Of a DNA stretch of 64,000 nt, positions 33,071 through 42,211 are shown one piece after another. The position numbers and the translations under genes are program-made. Numbering within the stretch: position 1 is the first letter of the stretch; each line of letters begins with the position of its first letter. The notes beneath the pieces are model-generated. The model made no database searches. It was not told the DNA's origin and saw only the letters and a list, made by a program, of their open reading frames with translations. The stretch is from JBHGBM01 sp041946965 (GTDB lineage: Bacteria; Acidobacteriota; Terriglobia; Bryobacterales; Bryobacteraceae), in the NCBI GenBank assembly GCA_041946965.1, contig JBHGBM010000016.1:17128-81127 (forward strand), given 5' to 3'.

Positions 33071-34339
33071 ATGTTCACATCGTTTTCGAGCGCGCTATCC
33101 GCGCTGAACGCGCATGCCACGGCGGTGGACGTGGTGGGCAACAACCTGGCCAACGCCAACACCCCGGGTTACAAGGCCAGCACGTATTACTTCCGCGATC
33201 TGGTGTCGCAGTCCATGCGCATCGGAGGCGGGGAGACGCAGGTGGGCATGGGCACCGGCCAGCCGATCACCATACGCCAGTTCTCGCAGGGGGCCATACA
33301 GTCGAGCGGCGGCCCGCTGGACGCCGCCATACAGGGCGACGGCTTCTTCATCGTCCGGAACATCCAGGGCAACACGCTCTACACCCGCGCAGGCAGCTTC
33401 AAGCTGGACTCCGCGGGCAACCTGATCACCGCCACCGGGGAACGGGTGCAGGGCTGGACCTCGACCGACCCGATCACGGGCGTGGTGAACACCAGCGGCC
33501 CGATCGGCGACGTGGTCCTGCCCAAGGGCAGTCTTCAGGCCCCCAAGCCGACCACGTCCTTCAACCTGAACCTGAACCTGGACGCGCGCGTGGAGGCGGG
33601 CGCGGCTTCGGCCTTCTCGACGCCGGTCGAGGTGTTCGACTCGCTCGGCGGCGCGCACGTGCTGACGGTGACGTTCGAAAAGACCGGTCCCAACGTGTGG
33701 CAGTACACGGTGAGCATCCCGGGCTCGGAAGTGAGCGGCGGCACGGCGGGCTCGCCGTACCCTCTGCCGGGCGCCAGCGGCACGCTGACGTTCGGCAGCG
33801 ACGGCCGGCTCGCCGATCCGGCCGCGGGCGCGCCGGTGGCCATCGACATCACGGGGCTCTCCAGCGGCGCCTCCGACATGCACCTGACCTGGGACCTGTA
33901 CACCGCCGCCAACGCCGGCCGGCTGACGCAGTTCGGGCAGCCCTCGGCGGTGTCGTCGAACCAGCAGAACGGCAGCCCCGCCGCGCAGTTGGTGCGGGTG
34001 GAACTGGGCGACGGCGGGCGCATCCTGGCGCAATATTCCAACGGCGCGCAGGTGATGGTGGGGCAACTCGCGCTGGCCTCGGTGGTGAACCCGGAAGCCT
34101 TGCTCTCGGTGGGCAACAACGCGTTTCAGTTGAGCGCCCGCACGGCGACGCCGGTGGTGGGAACTCCGGGCACCGGCGGCCGCGGCGAGATTGTAGGCGC
34201 GGCCATCGAGTACTCCACGGTGGACATCGCGCGGGAGTTCACCAACCTGATCATGCTCCAGCGCGGATACCAGGCCAACTCGCGGGTGATCACCACGGTG
34301 GACCAGCTCAGCGAGGAAACCATCAACCTGAAGCGGTAA
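33071..34339 (+). CDS. flgE: Flagellar hook protein FlgE
   Basis: A 422-residue hook protein. The N-terminus MFTSFSSALSALNAHATAVD is followed by VVGNNLANANTPGYKASTYY. The FlgE-type D2 region includes FNLNLNLDARVEAG and STPVEVFDSLGGAHVLTVTF. The C-terminus has STVDIAREFTNLIMLQRGYQ and ends VITTVDQLSEETINLKR. FlgE polymerises into the hook under the FlgD cap, to a length set by FliK; both genes are directly upstream. A GGGAGGAG ribosome site precedes the ATG. Confidence 0.96.
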   Translation: MFTSFSSALSALNAHATAVDVVGNNLANANTPGYKASTYYFRDLVSQSMRIGGGETQVGMGTGQPITIRQFSQGAIQSSGGPLDAAIQGDGFFIVRNIQGNTLYTRAGSFKLDSAGNLITATGERVQGWTSTDPITGVVNTSGPIGDVVLPKGSLQAPKPTTSFNLNLNLDARVEAGAASAFSTPVEVFDSLGGAHVLTVTFEKTGPNVWQYTVSIPGSEVSGGTAGSPYPLPGASGTLTFGSDGRLADPAAGAPVAIDITGLSSGASDMHLTWDLYTAANAGRLTQFGQPSAVSSNQQNGSPAAQLVRVELGDGGRILAQYSNGAQVMVGQLALASVVNPEALLSVGNNAFQLSARTATPVVGTPGTGGRGEIVGAAIEYSTVDIAREFTNLIMLQRGYQANSRVITTVDQLSEETINLKR

Positions 34340-34342
34340 GCC

Positions 34343-34597
34343 ATGGCGGACCCGGATATCGCGCCGCTGGGCGACGTGCCCGTCGAAATCGAGGTGCAAC
34401 TGGACCGCCGCATGATGACGGTGCGGGAGATCCTGCGGCTCGGCCCGGAGAGCATTCTGGAACTGGGGCGCTCGGCGGGAGAAAACGTGGACGTGGTCGC
34501 CGCCGGCGTGCAGTTGGGGTGCGGCGAGGTGGTGGTGGTGGAGAATACCGTGGCGGTGCGGATCACCGATTTCAAACCAGTGTCATGGAACTCATGA
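34343..34597 (+). CDS. fliN: Flagellar motor switch protein FliN (short SpoA form)
   Basis: An 84-residue protein that is almost only the SpoA/FliN domain: LGDVPVEIEVQLDRRMMTVR, then EILRLGPESILELGRSAGEN, and QLGCGEVVVVENTVAVRITD. FliN lines the base of the C ring and takes part in export-apparatus docking and switching. It is followed by fliO with a 4-nt overlap, the common fliN-fliO-fliP-fliQ-fliR order. A second SpoA protein is encoded at 41428. No fliM is in the window. Confidence 0.9.
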   Translation: MADPDIAPLGDVPVEIEVQLDRRMMTVREILRLGPESILELGRSAGENVDVVAAGVQLGCGEVVVVENTVAVRITDFKPVSWNS

Positions 34598-34845
34598 GCC
34601 AGTTGAGCGCCGTATCCGGCGTGCTGCTGCTGGCTGCGGCGTGCGCGTGGTGGCTGCGGCGGCGCGGGGTGGCGCTCCCGGCGCGGGGACGCCGCCGCCT
34701 GGAGGCCGTGGAACGGCTGCCGCTCGCCGCGCAGCATGCCCTGGTGCTGGTGCGGGTGAATGGCAGGATGATGCTGATCGGGCTTTCGCCGGGCGGCTGC
34801 ACGGTGCTTGAGAGCTTCGAAGCGCCGGAGGCGCCGCCATGCTAG
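34594..34845 (+). CDS. fliO: Flagellar biosynthesis protein FliO
   Basis: An 83-residue protein with one N-terminal membrane helix (AVSGVLLLAAACAWWL), an Arg-rich junction and the short cytoplasmic FliO domain (LEAVERLPLAAQHALVLVRV, then MMLIGLSPGGCTVLES). FliO helps assemble the FliP ring. The ATG at 34594 overlaps the fliN stop (ATGA); an ATG at 34585 would add three residues. It overlaps fliP by 7 nt. Confidence 0.82.
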   Translation: MSQLSAVSGVLLLAAACAWWLRRRGVALPARGRRRLEAVERLPLAAQHALVLVRVNGRMMLIGLSPGGCTVLESFEAPEAPPC

Positions 34846-35501
34846 CGGCGCTGGCGGCGGCCCCGCCCGGCACGCTGTTGGGCGTGCCCATGCAGATCGT
34901 GCTGTTGCTGACGGCGCTCACGCTGCTGCCGGCGGCGGTGGTCTCGGTGACGCCCTTCCTGCGCACCGTGATCGTGCTGCACTTCCTGCGGCAGGCGCTG
35001 GGGACGCAATCGACGCCTTCCAACCAGGTGCTGCTGGGGCTGTCGCTGTTCCTGACCCTGCTGATCATGCGGCCGGTGACCGGGGAGGTGTACGAGAAAG
35101 CCTGGCTGCCGGTGCAGAGCGGCCGGATGACGCTCGAGCAGGGCGCGGAGGAAGCCGCGCGGCCGCTGCGCGGCTTCTGGTTGAAGTTCGCGCGCGAGAA
35201 GGACATACGCTTCTTCCTGGAAGTTTCGCGCTCGCCCGCGCCGCGTTCACCCTCCGATCTCGACCTGCGCGTGCTGGTGCCGGCCTACATCCTTTCGGAG
35301 ATGAAGGCGGGGTTTCAGATTGGCGCGGTCCTGTTTCTGCCGTTTCTGGTGATCGACCTGGTGGTGGCGTCGGTGACCCTCTCGGTGGGCATGATCCAAC
35401 TGCCGCCGGTGATGGTCTCGGCGCCGTTCAAGATCCTGCTGTTCGTGCTGGTGGACGGCTGGAACCTGGTGGTGGGCAGCCTGATCAAGAGCTTCTACTG
35501 A
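34839..35501 (+). CDS. fliP: Flagellar export gate protein FliP
   Basis: A 220-residue membrane protein with the FliP signatures: LLTALTLLPAAVVSVTPFLR, FLRQALGTQSTPSNQVLLGL, VLVPAYILSEMKAGFQIGAV, and MIQLPPVMVSAPFKILLFVL with DGWNLVVGSLIKSFY at the end. Four membrane helices are expected. FliP forms most of the export gate with FliQ and FliR. The N-terminus is short; a cleavable leader seen in many FliP proteins is reduced. Confidence 0.96.
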   Translation: MLAALAAAPPGTLLGVPMQIVLLLTALTLLPAAVVSVTPFLRTVIVLHFLRQALGTQSTPSNQVLLGLSLFLTLLIMRPVTGEVYEKAWLPVQSGRMTLEQGAEEAARPLRGFWLKFAREKDIRFFLEVSRSPAPRSPSDLDLRVLVPAYILSEMKAGFQIGAVLFLPFLVIDLVVASVTLSVGMIQLPPVMVSAPFKILLFVLVDGWNLVVGSLIKSFY

Positions 35502-35503
35502 CC

Positions 35504-35773
35504 ATGACTCCCGAGATGGTGGTGCAAATCCTTCGCCAGGCCCTGGTCATGGCGTTCCTGGTGGCCGCGCCGCTGCTGGCGGTCGGCTTTGCGGCGGGCG
35601 TGGTGATCAGCCTGGTGCAGATCGTGACATCCATACAGGACGCGGCTTTCGGCGCGGCGCCCCGGCTGGCGGCTTTTCTCGGCGGCCTGCTGCTGCTCAT
35701 GCCCTGGATGCTGAAACAGCTCACCGCCTATACCGCCATGCTGTTCGGAGATTTCACCCGCTATGCCCGCTGA
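35504..35773 (+). CDS. fliQ: Flagellar export gate protein FliQ
   Basis: An 89-residue protein with two membrane helices. Family sequence: MTPEMVVQILRQALVMAFLV, then GVVISLVQIVTSIQDAAFGA and LLMPWMLKQLTAYTAMLF. It starts 2 nt after the fliP stop and overlaps fliR by 11 nt, so translation is coupled across the gate genes. Confidence 0.94.
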   Translation: MTPEMVVQILRQALVMAFLVAAPLLAVGFAAGVVISLVQIVTSIQDAAFGAAPRLAAFLGGLLLLMPWMLKQLTAYTAMLFGDFTRYAR

Positions 35774-36512
35774 CCTGCTCATGGCGTTCCTGTGCGTGCT
35801 GGCGCGCGTGGCGGGCGTGTTCACGTTCCTGCCGCTGCCCGGACTGAAGCGCGCGCCGGACATGGCGCGGGTGGTATTTGCGCTGGCCGCCACCATGGCG
35901 CTCTATCCGCAGTGGCCGAGGGTCGCGGCCGCCGGGCCGGCGCAGACCGCCATGCTGGTGGCCGGCGAAGCCGCGCTGGGCGTGACCGTGGGCCTGGTGG
36001 CCGGTTTTCTGATGGAAGCGCTGCTGGTGGGCGCGCAGGTGCTCGGGCTTCAAGCGGGCTTCTCCTACGCGGCCATGATCAATCCCACGACCGAAGACGA
36101 ATCCGCCGTGCTGCTGGTGCTGGCGGAACTGGCCGGGGGGATGTTGTTCTTCGCGCTGGGACTGGAGCGGCGGGTGCTGGGCGCGCTGGCGGCGAGCCTG
36201 GAAACCTATCCCCCGGGAGCGTTCGCGGTGACGCGCGCCGCCGCGGAGACGATCGGCGGCATGGGGGCGGTGGCGCTGGCCACCGGCATGCGGCTGGCGT
36301 TTCCGGTGGTGGCGCTGCTGCTCATGGTGGACGTGGGGCTGGCCCTGATGGGCCGCCTGCAACCCTCGCTGCAACTGCTGATCCTGGCCTTCCCGGCCAA
36401 GATGCTGGCGGGACTGTTGATGCTGGCGTGGACGGCGTGGCTGTTTCCGCGCCTGTATGAAAGCTGCGCGCGGGAGTTGTTCGGCGCGCTGGCGCGGGTG
36501 ACGGGACTGTGA
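35763..36512 (+). CDS. fliR: Flagellar export gate protein FliR
   Basis: A 249-residue polytopic protein. Family features include ARVAGVFTFLPLPGLKRAPD near the N-terminus, LLVGAQVLGLQAGFSYAAMI, then PTTEDESAVLLVLAELAGGM and FPVVALLLMVDVGLALMGRL. FliR caps the FliP-FliQ-FliR gate and contacts FlhB, encoded next after 3 nt. Confidence 0.94.
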   Translation: MPADLLMAFLCVLARVAGVFTFLPLPGLKRAPDMARVVFALAATMALYPQWPRVAAAGPAQTAMLVAGEAALGVTVGLVAGFLMEALLVGAQVLGLQAGFSYAAMINPTTEDESAVLLVLAELAGGMLFFALGLERRVLGALAASLETYPPGAFAVTRAAAETIGGMGAVALATGMRLAFPVVALLLMVDVGLALMGRLQPSLQLLILAFPAKMLAGLLMLAWTAWLFPRLYESCARELFGALARVTGL

Positions 36513-36515
36513 GGC

Positions 36516-37571
36516 ATGGCGGACCAGGGACAACGGACCGAGCAGCCCACGCCGCGGCGCATCGACAAGGCCCGCAAGGAAGGCAACTATCCGGGCGCGC
36601 GGGAATTCGTGGCGGCGGTGCAGTTCCTGGCCTTCACCGGCGCGGCGGCGGCCTGGGGTCCGGACTGGATCCGGGCCGTCCAGCAGAGCCTGCGGACGGC
36701 CCTGGCGCGGGCCTTCACGGCCTCCAGCGGCCGCGAGGCGGCGTTGGCCGGAGCCGACGCGCTGCGCTCTGTGATCCTTCCGCTCGCCCCGCTGGGCGCG
36801 GCCGTGGTGCTGGCCACCGTGGCGGCGCAGTTTGCGGTTACCGGCCTGGGCTTCAGCCTGAAGAAACTCAACCCGGATTTCAAGCGGCTGAACCCGCTGG
36901 CGCGCCTGCGCGACATGCGCCGCCAGAATGTTCATGCGGTGATTCAGGCCGCCGTCATGCTCCCGGTGTTCGGCGCGCTGATCTGGACGCTGGCGCGCTC
37001 AAACGCGGAACGTTACGCCACCCTGCCGCTGCTGGGAGTGGGGGCGGGCTCGCGCGCGCTGGCCGAATCGCTCCAGCAACTGCTATGGAAGGCCGCCATG
37101 GGGTTCATGGTTTTCGGCGCGGTGGACCTGTTCCGGCAGCGCCGGAGGTACCTCAAGGACCTGCGCATGACCAAGCAGGAGATCCGGGACGAAGTCAAGG
37201 AGACCGAAGGCAACCCGCAGATCAAGGGACGCATCCGCCGCATCCAGCGCGACGCGGCGCGCCGCCGCATGATGAGCGAGGTGCCGCGCGCCAGCGCCGT
37301 GGTGGTGAATCCCACGCACTACGCGGTGGCCATCCGCTACTCCCTCGACAGCATGGCCGCGCCGGTGGTGGTGGCCAAGGGCCGCAACTGGCTGGCGCTG
37401 CGCATCCGGCAGATCGCGGTCGAGAACCAGGTGCCGATCGTGGAGAACCCGCCGCTGGCGCAGGCGCTTTACAAGAGCGTGGACGTGGGGCAGGAGATCC
37501 CGGTGCACCTGTACCGCGCGGTGGCCGAGATTCTGGCGTACATCTTCCGGCTGATGGGGGGGAGGCGGTAG
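36516..37571 (+). CDS. flhB: Flagellar export switch protein FlhB
   Basis: A 351-residue protein with the N-terminal signature QRTEQPTPRRIDKARKEGNY, four membrane helices, and a cytoplasmic domain containing the autocleavage site as NPTHYAVAIRY (N-P-T-H intact). After cleavage FlhB switches the apparatus from hook to filament export on a FliK signal. Downstream are VVVAKGRNWLALRIRQIAVE, NPPLAQALYKSVDVGQEIPV. All functional residues appear present. flhA follows after 4 nt. Confidence 0.96.
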   Translation: MADQGQRTEQPTPRRIDKARKEGNYPGAREFVAAVQFLAFTGAAAAWGPDWIRAVQQSLRTALARAFTASSGREAALAGADALRSVILPLAPLGAAVVLATVAAQFAVTGLGFSLKKLNPDFKRLNPLARLRDMRRQNVHAVIQAAVMLPVFGALIWTLARSNAERYATLPLLGVGAGSRALAESLQQLLWKAAMGFMVFGAVDLFRQRRRYLKDLRMTKQEIRDEVKETEGNPQIKGRIRRIQRDAARRRMMSEVPRASAVVVNPTHYAVAIRYSLDSMAAPVVVAKGRNWLALRIRQIAVENQVPIVENPPLAQALYKSVDVGQEIPVHLYRAVAEILAYIFRLMGGRR

Positions 37572-37575
37572 CGCC

Positions 37576-39615
37576 ATGACCCCCTCCGCCATCATCAGCC
37601 GCGAGAACCTGGCGGATCTCTCCGTGCCGCTGGGGGTGCTGGCGATCATCGTGGCGCTGATCACGCCGCTGCCGCCGGCGCTGCTGGACCTGCTGATCGT
37701 GGCCGACATGATGATGTCGGTGATCGTGCTGATGGTCGCCATGTACATCACCCGCCCGGTGGAGTTCAGCGTGTTCCCCACCACGCTGCTGCTGGCCACG
37801 CTGTTCCGGCTGGCGCTGAACATCTCCTCCTCGCGGCTGATCCTGCTGCACGGCGACACGGGCACGGCGGCGGCGGGGAACGTGATCGAGGCCTTCGGCA
37901 CGTTCGTGGTGGGCGGCAACTACATCATCGGCGCGGTGATCTTCCTGGTGCTGATCGCGATTCAGTACGTGGTGATCAACCACGGCGCGGTGCGCATCTC
38001 GGAGGTGGCCGCGCGCTTCACCCTGGACGCTCTGCCGGGCAAGCAGATGTCCATCGACTCGGACTTGAACGCAGGGCTGATCGACGAAGCCGAGGCGCGG
38101 CAGCGGCGCAAGAGCCTGGCGGCGGAAGCGGAATTCTACGGCGCCATGGACGGCGCCTCGCGCTTCACCCAGCGCGACGCGGTGGCGGCCATCCTGATCA
38201 CCGGCATCAACATCGTGGCGGGGTTTCTGATCGGGGTGCTCCAGCACGGCATGGAGTGGACCCAGGCGCTCCAAACCTACACGGTGCTGACCATCGGCGA
38301 CGGCCTGGTGACGGTGATTCCGGCGCTGATGATCTCGATCTCGGGCGGCCTGATCGTGACCCGCACCAGCACGGACGCGCGGCTGAGCGCGGACTTCCGC
38401 AAGCAGGTCTTTTCCAACGCGCACCCGCTGATGCTGGCCAGCGGCATCCTGCTGCTGGTGGCGGTGCTGCCGGGCATGCCCAAGCTGCCGTTCCTGTTTC
38501 TGGGCGGCGGGCTGGGAGCGGCCGCCTGGCGCATGCGGAAGCGCGCCGCGCTGCCCGCGCCGGCGGCCAAGGCGGCGGCGCCCGCGCGGGAGAACCTGGA
38601 GGCGCTGCTGCGGGTCGAGCCGCTGTCGCTCGAGGTCGGCCTCGGACTGGTGCGGATGGTGGAAGGCGGGCAAAGCTCGCCGCTGCTGCGGCGCATCGCG
38701 GCCATACGGCGCCAGCTTGCGCTGGACCTTGGATACCTATTGCCGCCGCTCAAAGTCGCCGATAACCTTTCGTTGCGCGCGATGGAATACATGGTTTCGC
38801 TGCGGGGCGCCCAGATCGGCCGCTATGAACTGCCGCAGGGCAGGGAACTGGCGATCGCCGCGCGTCCGGACTGCGCGCCGCTGGAGGGTTTGGCGGCGCG
38901 CGACCCGGCCTTCGGGCTTCCGGCCTTTTGGATCGGCCCCGAGCAGGCGGAAGCCGCGCGGCAGGCGGGTTATACGGTGGTGGACGCGGTCAGCGTGATG
39001 GGCACCCACATCGCGGAGCTGATCAGAAGGCACGCGCACGAGCTGTTCTCGCGGCAGGACGCCAAGGCGTACCTGGACCGGGTGGCGCAGGATAACCCGA
39101 AAGCGGTCGAGGACCTTGTGCCGAAGCTGCTGCCGCTCGCCACCGTGCAGCGGGTTTTGCAGAACCTGCTGCGGGAGCGGGTTTCGATCCGCGACGGGGC
39201 GGGCATCCTGGAGGCGCTGGGCGAGGCGGGCGCCTCGACGCGCAATCCCGTGCTGCTCACCGAGTACGTGCGGCAGGCCGTGCGGCGCACGCTGGTGAAG
39301 CCGTACCTGAACGCGGCGGGCGAACTGCCGGCCTATTTCCTGGACCCCGCCATCGAGCAGACGGTGGAGGCCGCGGTGGAGCACGGCGAGCAGGGCAGCC
39401 ATGCGAATCTGGCGCCGCACGCCATACGCGACATCCTGGAACGCATCGCGCGGTGCGCGGGCACGCCGGAAGGGCCGGTGGCGGTGGTGGCTTCAAGCGG
39501 CTCGCGCTATTTCCTGCGGCAACTGACCGAGACTGCGGCGCCCAACGTTTTCTTTATCTCGCACGGCGAAGTGCCGGCGGGAGTAAAGGCCATTTCCCTG
39601 GGAGTGATCCAATAG
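37576..39615 (+). CDS. flhA: Flagellar export protein FlhA
   Basis: A 679-residue protein of usual size. The membrane half carries DLLIVADMMMSVIVLMVAMY, PVEFSVFPTTLLLATLFRLA and the FHIPEP-type loop as ISEVAARFTLDALPGKQMSI, then DSDLNAGLIDEAEARQRR. The cytoplasmic half begins near residue 340, with RHAHELFSRQDAKAYLDRVA and the conserved VPKLLPLATVQRVLQNLLRE. FlhA forms the nonameric ring that docks chaperone-substrate complexes such as FliS-flagellin. Confidence 0.97.
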   Translation: MTPSAIISRENLADLSVPLGVLAIIVALITPLPPALLDLLIVADMMMSVIVLMVAMYITRPVEFSVFPTTLLLATLFRLALNISSSRLILLHGDTGTAAAGNVIEAFGTFVVGGNYIIGAVIFLVLIAIQYVVINHGAVRISEVAARFTLDALPGKQMSIDSDLNAGLIDEAEARQRRKSLAAEAEFYGAMDGASRFTQRDAVAAILITGINIVAGFLIGVLQHGMEWTQALQTYTVLTIGDGLVTVIPALMISISGGLIVTRTSTDARLSADFRKQVFSNAHPLMLASGILLLVAVLPGMPKLPFLFLGGGLGAAAWRMRKRAALPAPAAKAAAPARENLEALLRVEPLSLEVGLGLVRMVEGGQSSPLLRRIAAIRRQLALDLGYLLPPLKVADNLSLRAMEYMVSLRGAQIGRYELPQGRELAIAARPDCAPLEGLAARDPAFGLPAFWIGPEQAEAARQAGYTVVDAVSVMGTHIAELIRRHAHELFSRQDAKAYLDRVAQDNPKAVEDLVPKLLPLATVQRVLQNLLRERVSIRDGAGILEALGEAGASTRNPVLLTEYVRQAVRRTLVKPYLNAAGELPAYFLDPAIEQTVEAAVEHGEQGSHANLAPHAIRDILERIARCAGTPEGPVAVVASSGSRYFLRQLTETAAPNVFFISHGEVPAGVKAISLGVIQ

Positions 39616-39616
39616 C

Positions 39617-40678
39617 GTGAAGCTCAAATCCTATTTCGCGGCGAACGTGGCGGCGGCCATCGAGCAGGCCCGGGTGGAACTCGGGCCGGACGCCATCATT
39701 CTGCAATCGCGCAAGGCGCCGGACGAGGCGCGGCACATGGGCGAGTACGAAGTGGTGGTGGGACAGGCGGCGGAGGAAACCGCCGCGCCCGCGCGGCAGG
39801 CGGACCGGCTGGCCGGCGAGCTGGCCGAGCTGCGCCGGCAACTGGAAGGCATGCACCGCGCCATCTCGCGCTCCGTGCTCACCGGCCCGCGCTGGGCCAC
39901 GCCGGGCGGCGGGCTGGCCGAGGTATACGGGCGGCTGGTGGCCGCGGAGGTGGAAAGCGAGCTGGCGCGGGAGATCGTGGACGCCCTCGAGGGGCCGGAG
40001 GCAGAGGCGCTGGCGCGCGAACTGGGGCGGCGCTTGCAAGTGAACGATTCGCTCGGATGGGAGGGCACGCAGCCGCGCGTGGTGGCGCTGGTGGGGCCTC
40101 CGGGTTCGGGCAAGACCAGCACAGCGGTAAAGCTGGCGGCGCGCTTCGGCCTGGGTGCGCGGCGGCCCGCGCAATTGCTCTCGATGGACAACTACCGCGT
40201 GGGCGGAGCCGAGCAGTTGCGCGCCTACGCGGGCATCCTGGGCGTGGGTTTCCAGGCGCTGGAGACGCCGGGCGCGCTGGCGCAGGCGCTGGAAGAACAC
40301 CGCCGCAAGGAATTCGTGGTGATCGATACGGCCGGCTACGGGGCCCGGGAGATCGAGAACGCGCTGCCGCTGGCGGACTTTTTTGCGCGCCGGCCGCAGA
40401 TCGACGTGCACCTGGTCTTGACCGCTTCCACCAAGTCCGCGGATCTGAGACGCCTGGCGGAGAGTTATGAAATCTTCCGTCCGGGAAAGCTGCTGTTTAC
40501 GCGGCTGGATGAGACCCTGGGCCTGGGGACGGCCTACAGCCTGGCGGTGCGCACCGGCAAACCGGTGTCCTTCCTGGGGACCGGCCAGCAGATCCCGGAA
40601 GACCTGGAGCCCGCCTCGCGCGAGCGCATGGTGGAGCTGCTGTTCCGCGCGCCGCGCGCGGCGGCGGTGGCGGCCTGA
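39617..40678 (+). CDS. flhF: Flagellar SRP-family GTPase FlhF
   Basis: A 353-residue SRP-type GTPase starting at a GTG right after flhA. The N-terminus MKLKSYFAANVAAAIEQARV, ELGPDAIILQSRK is typical of FlhF. The P-loop is GPPGSGKT at 160-167; later G motifs include FVVIDTAGYG and LLFTRLDETLGLG. FlhF sets the site and number of flagella together with the MinD-like FlhG, which normally follows it. No flhG is present here; fliA follows directly. Confidence 0.93.
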   Translation: MKLKSYFAANVAAAIEQARVELGPDAIILQSRKAPDEARHMGEYEVVVGQAAEETAAPARQADRLAGELAELRRQLEGMHRAISRSVLTGPRWATPGGGLAEVYGRLVAAEVESELAREIVDALEGPEAEALARELGRRLQVNDSLGWEGTQPRVVALVGPPGSGKTSTAVKLAARFGLGARRPAQLLSMDNYRVGGAEQLRAYAGILGVGFQALETPGALAQALEEHRRKEFVVIDTAGYGAREIENALPLADFFARRPQIDVHLVLTASTKSADLRRLAESYEIFRPGKLLFTRLDETLGLGTAYSLAVRTGKPVSFLGTGQQIPEDLEPASRERMVELLFRAPRAAAVAA

Positions 40679-40679
40679 T

Positions 40680-41438
40680 ATGTACGCGGCATCGCACGGC
40701 GTGGAGCCCGGTGCGGGCGAGCGCGAGCGGCTCATCCTGACGCACCTGCCGCAGGTGTGGCTGATTGCCCGCCGCATTCACGACCGCCTGCCGGTGAGCG
40801 TGAGCATCGACGATTTGGTGTCGGTGGGCACCATAGGGCTGATCGCCGCCATCGATCATTACAATCCGGCCCAGGGTGTGAAGCTGAAGACCTACGCGGA
40901 GTACAAGATCCGCGGCGCCATGCTGGACAGCTTGCGGGAGCTGGACTGGGCATCGCGGCAGCGCCGGCGCAAGGTCAAGGAGATCGAAGCGGCCATCGCC
41001 GCCGCCGAGCGGCGGCTCAAGCGGACCACCACCGAGGAGGAGATCGCGGCCGAAATGGGCGTGAGCCTGGGCGAGTATCACGCCGCGCTGCGCGAGGTGC
41101 AGGGCCTGGAACTGGGTTCCCCGCTCAGCGGGGAGACCGCCGACGGGCACGACCGGCTGAAGAACGCGCCGGCGCGCGAGGAGTGGTCGCCCGCGCACGG
41201 GCTGGAGCGCGCGGAACTGGAGCGGGCGCTGGCGCGCGGCATCCGGCGGCTGCCGGAGGCGGAGCGCACCGTGCTCAGCATGTACTACCTGGAAGAGCTC
41301 ACCCTGCGCGAGATCGGAGAGGTGATGAAGCTTCACGAATCGCGCATCTCGCACCTGAAGTCGCAGGGTATTCTGCGGCTGCGCACGTACATGGCCAAGG
41401 AATGGCCGGACCGCGGGGAGGTGGAACTTGCCGGTTGA
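40680..41438 (+). CDS. fliA: RNA polymerase sigma-28 factor FliA
   Basis: A 252-residue sigma factor of FliA/WhiG type. Region 2 reads SIDDLVSVGTIGLIAAIDHY, then KLKTYAEYKIRGAMLDSLRE and LDWASRQRRRKVKEIEAAIA. Region 3 includes TTEEEIAAEMGVSLGEYHAA. Region 4 includes LPEAERTVLSMYYLEELTLR and EIGEVMKLHESRISHLK. It should read the sigma-28-type promoter at 25762-25788 upstream of flaG-fliS. No anti-sigma factor FlgM was found. The start codon follows the flhF stop by 1 nt. Confidence 0.95.
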   Translation: MYAASHGVEPGAGERERLILTHLPQVWLIARRIHDRLPVSVSIDDLVSVGTIGLIAAIDHYNPAQGVKLKTYAEYKIRGAMLDSLRELDWASRQRRRKVKEIEAAIAAAERRLKRTTTEEEIAAEMGVSLGEYHAALREVQGLELGSPLSGETADGHDRLKNAPAREEWSPAHGLERAELERALARGIRRLPEAERTVLSMYYLEELTLREIGEVMKLHESRISHLKSQGILRLRTYMAKEWPDRGEVELAG

Positions 41439-42207
41439 GTGGGTGCTGGACCAGTTTGCATCGTGTCTGGGGCAGAGCCTGGCGGCCATGGCGGAGCGTC
41501 CGCCCCAGATCGGCTGGGAGGCGGCGCCGGAGGCGCCTGCGGGCGATCTGCTCGGGTGGGAACAAGGGTTCAACGGATTGCCGGATGCCGTGTTGTGGGT
41601 GGGCGCGGCGCCGCCGGCGTGGGAAGGGCTGGGGCGCGGCATCCTGAGCGCCGCGGGACTGGAGCAGGTGGATACCGCGGAAGCGCGTTCCACTTACTTG
41701 GAACTGCTCAGCCAATCGCTGGCCAGCCTGGCGCACGGCATGTCGGCGCAGGCGGGGCGCGAAGTGACCTGTTCGGGCGGAGCGGAGAAGCCGGTTCCTT
41801 CCGAGGGGCCGTGGTATCGGGTCACGCTGCGCTGGCCGGATGTCCCGGAAGCGGTGCTGGCGGTGGCGCCGCGCGGCTTCCACGCGCTGGCCCCGCAGAC
41901 CGCGCCGGAGCCGCCGCACGCGGCGAGGCTGGCCGGTCCCCCGGAGTCGCCCGTGATGGACGTGCTGCTGGACGTCGAGCTGCCCGTCACGGTGTCGTTC
42001 GGCTCGGCGCAAATGCCGCTGGCCGACGTGCTCAAGCTGACCACCGGGTCGCTGGTGGAGCTGAATCGCGCCATCACGGAACCCGTGCAGGTGATCGTCA
42101 ACAACTGCGTGATCGCGCGCGGGGAAGTGGTGGTGGTGGAAGGGAACTACGGGGTGCGCATCAAAGAGATTGCCAGCCGGCTGGAGCGGCTGCGCAACCT
42201 GAGATAA
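41428..42207 (+). CDS. FliN/FliY-like motor switch protein with extra N-terminal domain
   Basis: A 259-residue protein. Residues about 175-250 form a SpoA domain: VMDVLLDVELPVTVSFGSAQ, LADVLKLTTGSLVELNRAIT, then IVNNCVIARGEVVVVEGNYG. The first 170 residues are not a SpoA domain and could be a diverged CheC/FliM-like middle domain, as in FliY, but I see no clear CheC active-site motif. It is the second SpoA protein of the operon. The start is a TTG at 41428 overlapping fliA by 11 nt; no ATG or GTG in frame lies nearby. Confidence 0.78.
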   Translation: MPVEWVLDQFASCLGQSLAAMAERPPQIGWEAAPEAPAGDLLGWEQGFNGLPDAVLWVGAAPPAWEGLGRGILSAAGLEQVDTAEARSTYLELLSQSLASLAHGMSAQAGREVTCSGGAEKPVPSEGPWYRVTLRWPDVPEAVLAVAPRGFHALAPQTAPEPPHAARLAGPPESPVMDVLLDVELPVTVSFGSAQMPLADVLKLTTGSLVELNRAITEPVQVIVNNCVIARGEVVVVEGNYGVRIKEIASRLERLRNLR

Positions 42208-42211
42208 CGCC

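Noticed and set aside
31339..33162. 607-codon open frame on the minus strand opposite fliK and flgD
   Set aside because: It is the antisense shadow of a GC-rich repeat-bearing gene; it overlaps the real flgD, has no start context, and its product is low-complexity Arg/Pro/Ala sequence.
38757..38764. GCCGATAA inside flhA, like a sigma-28 -10 box
   Set aside because: It is inside a coding sequence, lacks a -35 partner at the right distance, and is not placed before a start codon.
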